Shown: positions 53,808 to 61,931 of the stretch, piece after piece | How positions within the stretch are numbered: position 1 is the stretch's first letter | How the letters are laid out: every line of letters begins with the position of its first letter | Source: Sulfidibacterium sp964549335 | GTDB taxonomy: Bacteria; Bacteroidota; Bacteroidia; Bacteroidales; F082 | Direction: 5' to 3' | Assembly: GCA_964549335.1 (NCBI GenBank) | Contig: CAZJUQ010000020.1 | Coordinates: 111,944 to 175,943 of the forward strand | Length of the DNA stretch: 64,000 nucleotides | Position numbers and translations under genes: made by a program | Notes under the pieces: generated by a model | Databases searched by the model: none | What the model saw: the letters and a program-made list of their open reading frames with translations, nothing else | What the model was told of the DNA's origin: nothing

Positions 53808-53848
53808 AAAGAGGCTGTTTCGTAACGTTACGAGACAGCCTCTTTTTT
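53808..53848. terminator. Bidirectional terminator between convergent genes
   Basis: AGAGGCTGTTTCGTAAC (53810-53826) and GTTACGAGACAGCCTCT (53827-53843) pair with one wobble, with an A-run on the left and a T-run on the right. It serves both the holin-like gene and purA. Confidence 0.9.
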
Positions 53849-53852
53849 ATTC

Positions 53853-55145
53853 TTATTTTCTGAATATTGTCTCTTCCCTGTCGGGTCCGGTGGATATAAC
53901 GGTTACGGGAACATTTGTCTCCTTTTCGATAAATGCAATATACTTTTTTAGTTCGGCAGGGAGGTCTTCGAACTTTTTTATTCCGTCGAGCGGCTGTTTC
54001 CAACCCTTCAACTCTTTATATACGGGTTCTATTTTTGAGTTTTCCATATCGAAAGGGATTTCCGAAGTCTCTTTTCCTGCGATACGGTATTTTACAGCCA
54101 CTTTAATTGTATCGAACCCGTTTAGAATATCGGTTTTCATAAGCATAAGGTCGGTGACTCCGTTTATCATCACGGCATATTTCAGTGCGGGCAAGTCGAG
54201 CCAGCCGCAGCGCCGGGGGCGGCCTGTGGTAGCGCCGAATTCACGACCTTCGGAGCGCAGTTTTTCGCCGTTGTCATCAAAAAGTTCGGTAGGGAAAGGT
54301 CCGCTGCCCACCCGTGTGCAATATGCCTTTGTTATGCCGAAGACACGACCCACCGACGAAGGGGGTATGCCCAGTCCGCTGATAACTCCGGCCGATGTTG
54401 TGTTCGATGATGTGACGTAAGGATAGGAGCCGAAATCGATATCGAGCATGGTTCCCTGTGCCCCTTCGGCAAGAATTTTTTTGCCGGAGGCTGCCGCTTT
54501 GTTCAATAAATATGCCGTATCGGTAACATTAAGCCCTCTTATTACGGAAAGATTTTCCAACCAAAGGTTTTCGTACTCTTCAAAGGTAAATCCTTCTATT
54601 TTTATGTCGCCGGTGTCCGTAACGTATAACGAAGCCAATTTAAGATGACGCTCCTTGGCTTTTTTGTATTTATCCTCAAAATCAGCACTGTTCAAATCTC
54701 CCGCACGCAATCCGTTGCGACTTACTTTGTCGGTGTATGCAGGGCCTATACCTTTCAGAGTGGAACCTATTTTATGTTTGCCTTTTGCTTTTTCGTAAAC
54801 GGCATCAAGCAAGCGGTGCGTGGGAAGAATAAGGTGTGCTTTATTCGATACCGTCAACCTCTCCTTTACCTCTATTCCCGCTTTGTTAAGCCGTGTAATC
54901 TCTTTGTTCAAAATATACGGGTCTATTATCACACCGTTGCCTATGATGTTTTCGGCTTCGGCATTGAATATTCCCGAAGGAATGGTGTGTAACACAAATT
55001 TTTGATTGTTAAATTCTATTGTATGTCCGGCATTGGGACCTCCTTGAAACCTTGCAATAATATCGTATCCGGGAGTTAAAAAATCCACTATCTTTCCTTT
55101 ACCTTCGTCGCCCCATTGCAAACCTAACAAAACATCTGTTTTCAT
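53853..55145 (-). CDS. purA: Adenylosuccinate synthase
   Basis: First committed step from IMP to AMP. 430 residues from ATG 55145 (MKTDVLLGLQWGDEGKGKIVDF); an in-frame ATG four codons earlier (55157) is possible. The GDEGKGK P-loop and IMP-binding loops (AGHTIEFNNQKFVLHTIPSG, GRPRRCGWLDL) are intact. A strong hairpin with a T-run lies in the leader, between the promoter and the start codon. Monocistronic, convergent with the YtxH pair. Confidence 0.97.
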   Translation of the reverse strand: MKTDVLLGLQWGDEGKGKIVDFLTPGYDIIARFQGGPNAGHTIEFNNQKFVLHTIPSGIFNAEAENIIGNGVIIDPYILNKEITRLNKAGIEVKERLTVSNKAHLILPTHRLLDAVYEKAKGKHKIGSTLKGIGPAYTDKVSRNGLRAGDLNSADFEDKYKKAKERHLKLASLYVTDTGDIKIEGFTFEEYENLWLENLSVIRGLNVTDTAYLLNKAAASGKKILAEGAQGTMLDIDFGSYPYVTSSNTTSAGVISGLGIPPSSVGRVFGITKAYCTRVGSGPFPTELFDDNGEKLRSEGREFGATTGRPRRCGWLDLPALKYAVMINGVTDLMLMKTDILNGFDTIKVAVKYRIAGKETSEIPFDMENSKIEPVYKELKGWKQPLDGIKKFEDLPAELKKYIAFIEKETNVPVTVISTGPDREETIFRK

Positions 55146-55157
55146 TTTTATATTCAT

Positions 55158-55184
55158 TAAAAAGCCCTGTAATTAACAGGGCAT
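55158..55184 (-). terminator. Hairpin in purA leader / fur terminator
   Basis: On the minus strand GCCCTGT and ACAGGGC (55164-55170, 55176-55182) form a 7-bp stem with a 5-nt loop, followed by TTTTTAAT right before the purA start. It fits a terminator for fur, but also lies downstream of a purA -7 element, so it may act as an attenuator. Confidence 0.6.
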
Positions 55185-55203
55185 ATATTTTAATTTAATA
55201 CGA

Positions 55204-55211
55204 CAAAAGTA
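55204..55211 (-). promoter_or_regulatory. -7 element of purA promoter (TACTTTTG)
   Basis: Exact TAnnTTTG on the minus strand, in the gap between fur and purA, 58 bp before ATG 55145. Confidence 0.45.
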
Positions 55212-55258
55212 AAAAGATACCTTTTTGATACGGAAAAATTTTATAAATAGTTTTCAAC

Positions 55259-55723
55259 TTAGTTTTTTTCTTCCTCTTCGGGGTGACATGTTCCGTAAAA
55301 GGTAAGGGAGTGGTATTTTACCTTAACGCCGAGCAACTTTTCCACGGCTTCTTGAATTTCTTGAATGCGAGGGTCGCAAAATTCCAATACCTTACCGTCC
55401 TCAATACAGACAAAATGGTCGTGTTGTTTATATTTGTACGAACGCTCAAACTGGGCACAATTGTTGCCGAATTGATGTTTTGTAACCAGGTTGCAATCGA
55501 GTAACAGTTCAATGGTATTGTACAGGGTGGCGCGACTAACCCTGTATTTGTTGTTTTTCATCCTGATATATAGAGTTTCAATATCAAAATGGCCGTCGGT
55601 GGCATATATCTCTTTTAATATTGTAAATCGTTCGGGAGTTTTACGGTGTCCTCTTTTTTCCAGGTATTCGGTAAAGATTTTTTTCACCGATTCGAAAGTG
55701 TCCTTTTTGTTGTCTGCTTTCAT
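55259..55723 (-). CDS. Fur-family transcriptional regulator
   Basis: 154 residues: N-terminal winged helix (GHRKTPERFTILKEIYATDG, RVSRATLYNTIELLLDCNLV) and C-terminal dimer/metal domain (HFVCIEDGKVLEFCDPRIQEIQEAVEK). The H-x-V-C motif and a second Cys pattern correspond to Fur, but the second CxxC zinc motif is missing, so a PerR- or Zur-like role cannot be excluded. The likely operons nearby are rubrerythrin and purA. Separated from purA by a hairpin. Confidence 0.88.
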   Translation of the reverse strand: MKADNKKDTFESVKKIFTEYLEKRGHRKTPERFTILKEIYATDGHFDIETLYIRMKNNKYRVSRATLYNTIELLLDCNLVTKHQFGNNCAQFERSYKYKQHDHFVCIEDGKVLEFCDPRIQEIQEAVEKLLGVKVKYHSLTFYGTCHPEEEEKN

Positions 55724-56021
55724 ATATATTTATTTAGCAAAATAATATTTTTGATAATCTGTCTCTTTTTTCCTTTTGAGCGGTAAAAATACAAAATATA
55801 TATTTATGTGGAATAGATATAAATAAAAAATACGTAATTTTCTTAGATTTTTCAAAGAAGCATGTATTTTTACAAAATAAAAAATAGCGGTATTGAACGT
55901 TATTATTATTTTTATTGCTTTAAGACGGGAAAAACCGCCGGAATTTTATTGACGGTAGAAGACAAACAGGAGAGGCGAAAGACAGGAAATAATTTAACCG
56001 TAACCGGAAAATTTTAAAAAT

Positions 56022-57104
56022 ATGAAGTATTTATTAATATTATTATCGGGAATTTTTTTGTTTACATCGTGCCGGAATACGTTTTCAAACGGTGAAAAAA
56101 CGAGGGAGCGTGTGGATACCGTGGGGTATGCAAGCCGGGCGTGGCAAATGGACAGTATTATGGCAAGGATAAAACGTATTCAGAAAAAAGAGTACCAAAG
56201 TCATCTGAAATTTGAAAATATGGGAGCTGCCAAAGTTGTTATTTGCCCGCACGACGACTATTCATACGTGGGGTATCTCTATCCTGCCACATTGAGTAAT
56301 ATAAAAGCAAAAACGGTTTTGATATTCGGAGTTGCACACAAGGCAAAAAAGCTGAACCTCGAAAATCAACTTATATTCGATTCGTACGACTATTGGGAGG
56401 CTCCTTACGGAAAGGTCAGGGTTTCGAAAATGAGAAATGAGATTATGAAAAAGTTGCCCGAAAACATTTATCAGGTAAATGATACAATGCAAGCCATTGA
56501 GCATTCCGTTGAGGCCATTGTGCCCTTTTTACAATATTTTAACCGCGACGTACAAATTATTTCCGTCTTGGTACCATACATGTCTTTTGCCAGAATGAAG
56601 GAGATATCGCTGATGCTTTCGAAAGCCATAGACGAAACCCTAAACGGGGAGGGGTTGAAATGGGGCGACGATTTTGCCATGGTTATTTCGAGCGATGCGG
56701 TGCATTACGGCGACGAGGACTGGGGTGGCAAAAATTTCGCCTTTTTCGGCGTTTCGTGTACCAGTTACGTAGATACAAAAGCACACGAACTGGACATTAT
56801 GCAAACCATAGCAGGACGAATTACACCCGGCAAAATAAAAAGGTTTACCCAATATACGGTTGACGATTACGACTATAAAAAATACAAATGGACATGGTGC
56901 GGCAGGTATTCCGTGCCGTTGGGTTTGCTTACGGCAAATTATTTGAAAGAGATGCGTGACGGCACAGCATTGCGCGGAAGGGTTATTGGTTACACGTCGA
57001 GTTACAAAAATATGCCTTTGCCGGTAAAAGACTTGAATATGGATGTTACCGCACCGGCATACGATCACCATTGGGTAGGTTATGCCGCCATACGTTACGA
57101 TTAA
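56022..57104 (+). CDS. Memo family (AmmeMemoRadiSam system protein B-like) lipoprotein
   Basis: 360 residues. The Memo fold, related to extradiol dioxygenases, shows ICPHDDYSYVGYLYPATL, SVEAIVPFLQY, ISSDAVHYGDEDWGG and a C-terminal LRGRVIGYTSS segment. Normal Memo/AMMECR1/radical SAM partners are not next to it. Unlike cytoplasmic Memo, this one has a lipobox (FTSC, Cys17), so it is probably anchored on the outside of the inner membrane or exported. Activity and substrate are not known. dtd follows 22 bp later. Confidence 0.85.
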   Translation: MKYLLILLSGIFLFTSCRNTFSNGEKTRERVDTVGYASRAWQMDSIMARIKRIQKKEYQSHLKFENMGAAKVVICPHDDYSYVGYLYPATLSNIKAKTVLIFGVAHKAKKLNLENQLIFDSYDYWEAPYGKVRVSKMRNEIMKKLPENIYQVNDTMQAIEHSVEAIVPFLQYFNRDVQIISVLVPYMSFARMKEISLMLSKAIDETLNGEGLKWGDDFAMVISSDAVHYGDEDWGGKNFAFFGVSCTSYVDTKAHELDIMQTIAGRITPGKIKRFTQYTVDDYDYKKYKWTWCGRYSVPLGLLTANYLKEMRDGTALRGRVIGYTSSYKNMPLPVKDLNMDVTAPAYDHHWVGYAAIRYD

Positions 57105-57126
57105 AACAATTAATAAACAAACCGAT

Positions 57127-57579
57127 ATGAGAACGGTAATACAGCGCGTTGACAGCGCCTCGGTAAATATTGACGGAGAATTGTATTCGTCTGTCGGAAA
57201 AGGACTTTTGGTATTGTTGGGAATAGAACCCGGCGATGACAACCGGGATATCGATTGGCTTGCAGGAAAAATTGTGCGACTCCGTATTTTCGACGACGAA
57301 AACGGCGTTATGAACCTCTCGGTGAAAGATATCGACGGCGAAATACTTGTGGTGAGCCAGTTTACACTCCATGCATCAACAAAAAAGGGTAACCGCCCCT
57401 CATACATAAAAGCTGCACCTCCTGAAATTGCAATTCCCCTGTACGAAAAATTTATTGAAAAGTTGTCGGAAATGTCGGCGAATACCGTAAAAACGGGAAA
57501 ATTCGGCGCCATGATGAATATAGAACTTGTAAATAACGGTCCGGTAACCATCTTTATCGATACAAAAAATAAGGAGTAA
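57127..57579 (+). CDS. dtd: D-aminoacyl-tRNA deacylase
   Basis: Removes D-amino acids and mischarged glycine from tRNA. 150 residues from ATG 57127 (MRTVIQRVDSASV), the family's universal start; the frame extends upstream to 57082 within the previous gene but that part is not conserved. The two catalytic motifs are present: SQFTLHA and NGPVT near the C-terminus (141-ish). Confidence 0.95.
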   Translation: MRTVIQRVDSASVNIDGELYSSVGKGLLVLLGIEPGDDNRDIDWLAGKIVRLRIFDDENGVMNLSVKDIDGEILVVSQFTLHASTKKGNRPSYIKAAPPEIAIPLYEKFIEKLSEMSANTVKTGKFGAMMNIELVNNGPVTIFIDTKNKE

Positions 57580-57652
57580 ACGGGGTGCATCTGTTTCGCC
57601 CGACCGTTGTTGAAATAAAACTTTTAATGATAAAAAAAGCAGTTGTAACTCC

Positions 57653-57687
57653 TTTATGTTGAAGCATAAAAATACCCTCAACATAAA
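57653..57687. repeat. Perfect 10-bp inverted repeat between convergent genes
   Basis: TTTATGTTGA (57653-57662) and TCAACATAAA (57678-57687), 15-nt loop, between dtd and the GT39 gene. No strong T-run on either side, so it is a weak terminator or a protein site. Confidence 0.5.
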
Positions 57688-59295
57688 TCACCGGTAAGTC
57701 TCGGGTTTCCCCAAATATTTTTCCAACCAAACGTAAGTTTTTAATTTGATAATCCTTTTGTCGCCCACAATCCATTTCGGCAAGCGTCCGTTGTCGAACA
57801 CCACGGGTGTAATATTTTTTTCTGTTAATTTGGCTGTTTGTTTCTTGTTGGGTAAATATCCGTGAGCATTATAATCCGTGTAAAACATAAGTTTGATATG
57901 GTCGAAATTCCGGCAATAAAAAAATTCGTATTCTCCTTCCCCCAACATTTGCGGCAGTTTTTTGTACAATAATGTGTAACGGATTTTTTTCTCAAAAAGC
58001 GCACGTGGCGATTTCGACGAAGTCAAGAGCAAATGGGGCAGGTTTAAAAAATTGATAAACATAAATGATATTATCAGAATTGTCAATACCGGTTTAAACA
58101 TTCTTACAAACCCCTTACCACGATGTGCGGGGACCTTAATGATTTCGATAATGGAACTTAGTCCGGCACCAACAACAATATATATCAATGGAGCTACAAT
58201 AAACGGAAAGGCTATCATTTTGGTGGAGGCAAATGTGTAAAAAGTATAAACAATTATCACATAGGTAAAAACGGCAATTTTAAATGATTTTTTCACCTTA
58301 ATAAAAAGCAATAAAATGAGGGCGGCCGAAATAATGTATTTGAAATAGTCGCCGTAAATTGTTGCCAAATGGTCGAAATGAAAAAAGTAGTCGCCCTTAT
58401 GTTTTTCAATGGATTGAAGAAAGTGTAAGGAATTCAAACCGTATTCATAAAGGCTTTCCTTGGGGAAACGCCACAAAATGTATAATTGCCATGGAAGAGC
58501 CGTAATAATGGTAACAAAAATACTCAGCAACATATCGCTGTATGTTTTCCATTGTTTCCTCCTTTCTTTTGAGAACAATATTGCAAAGAACCAACCCGAA
58601 TATACCAGTAGTCCCGGAAGCCATTTGTTTAGAATAGCAATACCAGAGAACAATCCGGTTAAAATCAGCCAATGCCGTTTTCCCTTATTTTCAAACTCAA
58701 ACCAAGCCCACATTGAAGCGGTGACATAAAAAACAAAAGCAACATCATTGTGGTCGGTAGCTTTAGCTCCCGTAACAAGTTGCAATAAAAAGTTTGAACC
58801 CGCCAACAATACGGCCGCATAAAATCCGGTGTTTTTGTTTTTTATGACAACACCCATACGGTAAACCATTAACAAAAGTCCCGAAAACATGAGCATGCTC
58901 GGAATACGTAACGTAAATTCACTTATACCGAAAAGCCTGAACGAAAGTGCTATCTGCCAAAGAAACCAAGGCTGTTTGTGTAACCACACATGGTTTCCGA
59001 GCCATATTTTATAGTCGTAATCCAAATGAGGATTAGCAATGAGCATGGGTTTAAAGGGGTATGTCATCATATTTTTTGCCACCAACGCATGTACCTGTTC
59101 GTCCCATAAGTGTAAAAAAGGCTGCATAACCGAATAGGTGCCGCTCATCAAAAGGTTTCCCGCCACAAGAAACAACAGGGCAAGCCGTTTGTTGTTATGA
59201 TATTCGAAAAGGATAACCGACAGTAGCACCAATGCAATACCGCCGTAAAACCAGGGTGTTAATGATGAGAGGTAATGGTCGTAATCGAAATTCAT
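57688..59295 (-). CDS. GT39-like membrane glycosyltransferase
   Basis: 535 residues, about 11 membrane helices. The first periplasmic loop has WDEQVHALVAKNM, a DE motif characteristic of ArnT/PMT/GT39 enzymes, which use undecaprenyl-phosphate-linked sugars as donors and act outside the inner membrane. Hydrophobic helices such as FFAILF and LFIKVKKSFKIAVFTYVIIVY span the protein. Substrate could be lipid A or a glycoprotein. The GT2 enzyme at 40.2 kb could make its lipid-linked donor, which is speculative. A TAAATTTG promoter lies upstream. Confidence 0.85.
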   Translation of the reverse strand: MNFDYDHYLSSLTPWFYGGIALVLLSVILFEYHNNKRLALLFLVAGNLLMSGTYSVMQPFLHLWDEQVHALVAKNMMTYPFKPMLIANPHLDYDYKIWLGNHVWLHKQPWFLWQIALSFRLFGISEFTLRIPSMLMFSGLLLMVYRMGVVIKNKNTGFYAAVLLAGSNFLLQLVTGAKATDHNDVAFVFYVTASMWAWFEFENKGKRHWLILTGLFSGIAILNKWLPGLLVYSGWFFAILFSKERRKQWKTYSDMLLSIFVTIITALPWQLYILWRFPKESLYEYGLNSLHFLQSIEKHKGDYFFHFDHLATIYGDYFKYIISAALILLLFIKVKKSFKIAVFTYVIIVYTFYTFASTKMIAFPFIVAPLIYIVVGAGLSSIIEIIKVPAHRGKGFVRMFKPVLTILIISFMFINFLNLPHLLLTSSKSPRALFEKKIRYTLLYKKLPQMLGEGEYEFFYCRNFDHIKLMFYTDYNAHGYLPNKKQTAKLTEKNITPVVFDNGRLPKWIVGDKRIIKLKTYVWLEKYLGKPETYR

Positions 59296-59334
59296 TTATT
59301 ACTTTGAAAGATAATGATACCGTATGTTCTGTTG

Positions 59335-59342
59335 CAAATTTA
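59335..59342 (-). promoter_or_regulatory. -7 element of GT39 gene (TAAATTTG)
   Basis: Exact TAnnTTTG on the minus strand, 39 bp before the GT39 ATG. Confidence 0.45.
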
Positions 59343-59443
59343 AAATATAATGTTTAAGTATTTGCGTAAAATAGTTACAATCTTTTAACCTCTTTTACAT
59401 GGTGTTAGAAACAATTAAGAGATAACTGATTAACCGGGGGCAA

Positions 59444-61378
59444 TTAAATTTTACGGATTATTTCGTACAGGTCGTCGTCGGGGTTCAACCCCATTTTTTT
59501 TCTTAAACGGTATCTTGCTATACGGATGCTGTTTGAATCGACATTTAAAACCGATGCCGCCTCGTTTATATCCATATTTAAACGGATTAGGGCGCACAGT
59601 TTTTCGTCTTTTTTGCTGATATTGGGATATTTCTCTTTCAAACGGACGAAAAAATTGGGGTTAACTTTTTCGAAAAACAATCTGAAATTTTCCCAGTCCG
59701 ATTCGGTACTAATGGCATTAATCAACTGGATTTTCAAGTTAACAAGTTCCTTTTTAATATGTTCGGGTTCGGTATTTTCCAAATTTTTCACCTCTTTTAA
59801 AATATCCCTCAATAAGAGGTTTTTTTGCATCATATGCAAGGTGTAGGTGGCAAGTTGACGCGACCTGAATTCGTTTTCTTTAGTAAGTTCCTCTTTTTTC
59901 AATTCGGTATTTTTAAGCTCGGCTTTTATGAGGGCTTCCTCTTTTTTGGCTATATAGAGTTTCTGTTTTTGAATCAAAATGTTTTTTTTCCTTTTTTGCA
60001 GCAACAACAGCAGAATAAGAGTAAAGAGTATCATTAACACGACGGTTACGATAAATACAAAACGCATCTCTTTGGTTTTCATTCTTTCTATTTCCTGTTG
60101 TTGTTTCAGTTTTCTGTTTTCGGAGTTTATCCTTTCGGTTTGATATTTGGTGCTTAGTTCTTCTATTTTGCTTTCCAGCTCTTTTTTATCTATGCTGTCT
60201 TTTAAGGCGATAATCCGGTGAAACACCCCGAGGGCTTCCGTTGGTTTTCCCCACTTTTCAAGCACTTTTTCTTTCTCTTTCAATATTTTTAGTCTAAGCA
60301 GGTCAGAGTTTAATCTGTTTTCGCGTTTCGAAGCGCTGTCAAGAAGTTGCAGGCCTTTACGGTAATTCGATTTGCGTAGTTCAATTTCCGCAAGAAAGAT
60401 TTCCGTTTCCGCTAAATCCATCAACCGGTTTGAGTTTTTAAATTGCTTGTACGCCGTCAATAATTCTCTCTCTGCCTCACTGTTTTTTCCGAGGCGTAAA
60501 TATATCTCCCCCATAGCTTTTTTCGAATCGGCATAGCCGTCGTACCTTTGCAACTTTTTATAAATCACCGATGCCTTTTTAAAATAGTACATTGCCGAGT
60601 CGATAGGTCCGTATTCCAAAAAATAACCTCCTAAGTTCTCAAATATTTCCGCAAGCTCCGCCTCGTTGCCTTGTTTTTTTAAAATTTGATACGACAAAAT
60701 GAGGTAATGATACGTTTTTTCCCGGTCGCCAATGGTGGAATAGAGGCCCGACAGGTTAGCCCAAACATATGCAAGTTCCGTTTTATTACCTCTCTTTTCA
60801 AAAATCTCGGCAGATTTCAGCGCATAGTGTATGGCGCTGTCGTACTCTCCCATTTTATGAAAAATAGTGTTCAGGTTGTCGTACGAACCTGCTATGTCGT
60901 TCGAGTCTTTTATCTTTTCTATCCTGATTTTTAACGCAATTTTAGAATAATGAACGGCCGAGTCATAAAGTCCCATATTCCGGTAAACCAGCGACAGCAT
61001 ATTGTTGGCACTGGCATTCAATTTTTCGTTCAAAACTTTTTTCCCGGTACTTAACGACCGTTTAATGGTGGTAATGGCTTCATGGTTTTTTCCCAGAAAA
61101 TAGTATGCAACACCTTTTAAAAGATTAAAATATGAAACGTCGCGTATATTTTTATGCTCTTTTGCCAATGCCAGGGCACTGTCGGCTAATAATACCGATG
61201 TGTCGGGTGCGATGTACCAATATTGTTGTATCTTCTTTTGGTAATAGCTCTGCTTTTTTTGGTACGGAGAATTTTTCTCTTTTGTTTTGACCTCTTCCCC
61301 GTTATTACTTTGTGCAATTTTTATGCATGAAATAAAAAAGAATATTATAAAACCATATCTGATATAAAGTTTCATCAA
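59444..61378 (-). CDS. Membrane-anchored TPR regulator with LuxR-like HTH
   Basis: 644 residues with the same plan as the genes at 9335 and 30777: signal peptide (MKLYIRYGFIIFFFISCIKIAQS), TPRs (residues 55-390), one membrane helix near 435-460 (FVFIVTVVLMILFTLILLLLL), a coiled coil of about 60 residues (KKEEALIKAELKNTELKKEELTKENEFRSRQLATYTLHMMQKN) and a C-terminal HTH (ISKKDEKLCALIRLNMDINEAASVLNVDSNSIRIARYRLRKKMGL). It is divergent from the 76-residue gene and head-repeat gene at 61593-64000. Control of that operon is likely, by analogy with the copy at 30.8 kb. Confidence 0.88.
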   Translation of the reverse strand: MMKLYIRYGFIIFFFISCIKIAQSNNGEEVKTKEKNSPYQKKQSYYQKKIQQYWYIAPDTSVLLADSALALAKEHKNIRDVSYFNLLKGVAYYFLGKNHEAITTIKRSLSTGKKVLNEKLNASANNMLSLVYRNMGLYDSAVHYSKIALKIRIEKIKDSNDIAGSYDNLNTIFHKMGEYDSAIHYALKSAEIFEKRGNKTELAYVWANLSGLYSTIGDREKTYHYLILSYQILKKQGNEAELAEIFENLGGYFLEYGPIDSAMYYFKKASVIYKKLQRYDGYADSKKAMGEIYLRLGKNSEAERELLTAYKQFKNSNRLMDLAETEIFLAEIELRKSNYRKGLQLLDSASKRENRLNSDLLRLKILKEKEKVLEKWGKPTEALGVFHRIIALKDSIDKKELESKIEELSTKYQTERINSENRKLKQQQEIERMKTKEMRFVFIVTVVLMILFTLILLLLLQKRKKNILIQKQKLYIAKKEEALIKAELKNTELKKEELTKENEFRSRQLATYTLHMMQKNLLLRDILKEVKNLENTEPEHIKKELVNLKIQLINAISTESDWENFRLFFEKVNPNFFVRLKEKYPNISKKDEKLCALIRLNMDINEAASVLNVDSNSIRIARYRLRKKMGLNPDDDLYEIIRKI

Positions 61379-61511
61379 TACTATTTTGGTGCTAAATTAA
61401 TAATAAATTGTTACGGATATACCCTTTTTTAAATTATAATGTGATTATTTAACAACTGATAAATAATTGTAATACAGCTATATAAAGGTTTGTTAACAAA
61501 ATAAATCATTT

Positions 61512-61533
61512 TGTAGCCATAATGTAGCCATAA
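61512..61533 (+). repeat. Perfect 11-bp tandem direct repeat (TGTAGCCATAA x2)
   Basis: TGTAGCCATAA at 61512 and 61523, one helical turn apart, ending 5 bp before the -33 TTTG at 61538. The same arrangement with a different core occurs ahead of the other regulator-linked operon. Confidence 0.65.
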
Positions 61534-61537
61534 AAAA

Positions 61538-61570
61538 TTTGACAAAACCTGTTTCGGGAACGTAATTTAG
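61538..61570 (+). promoter_or_regulatory. Promoter of small-protein/head-repeat operon (TTTG, TAATTTAG)
   Basis: TTTG at 61538-61541, 21 bp, TAATTTAG at 61563-61570 (one mismatch from TAnnTTTG). The weak -7 element fits a promoter needing activation. Confidence 0.45.
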
Positions 61571-61592
61571 CCGGTGTTAATTTTTCTTAAAA

Positions 61593-61823
61593 ATGGAAGT
61601 CATTGTATCGCGGATAGGAACTCATGCCTTTCTTCAGTTTGAAACGGACAATACTGCGCCCGGTTACAATATAGATGTCCTTGACGACCAAAAAAAAGTT
61701 GTTCAAAAATACAAGATGGTCAAAAAAAACTTTTTACTGATAAACAGATTAAAAAGTGATGAAAAATACACATTACATATTAAAAACCGGAATGGCGACA
61801 TTGTTATCCGGAAAAAGATTTAA
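61593..61823 (+). CDS. Small beta-rich protein without signal peptide, linked to TPR-HTH regulator
   Basis: 76 residues, no signal peptide; a stop codon 15 bases upstream closes the frame. Beta strands: IVSRIGTHAFLQFETD, YNIDVLDDQKKVVQKYK, YTLHIKNRNGDIVIRKKI. Its ending R-K-K-I matches the K-K-K ending of the 79-residue protein at 32888, and pairwise identity beyond the strand pattern and charge is modest. It lies 108 bp before the secreted repeat gene. Role unknown; the fold resembles a T9SS sorting tail but without PNP. Confidence 0.68.
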   Translation: MEVIVSRIGTHAFLQFETDNTAPGYNIDVLDDQKKVVQKYKMVKKNFLLINRLKSDEKYTLHIKNRNGDIVIRKKI

Positions 61824-61931
61824 CCAAAGGTAGGAATTTGGTTTGTACGGTCTGTGTTCTCTTTTTATAAGAGAATGCAGGCCTTGAATAAAATTGAGAA
61901 ACGGATATTATGAACCCCTAAACTAAATATT

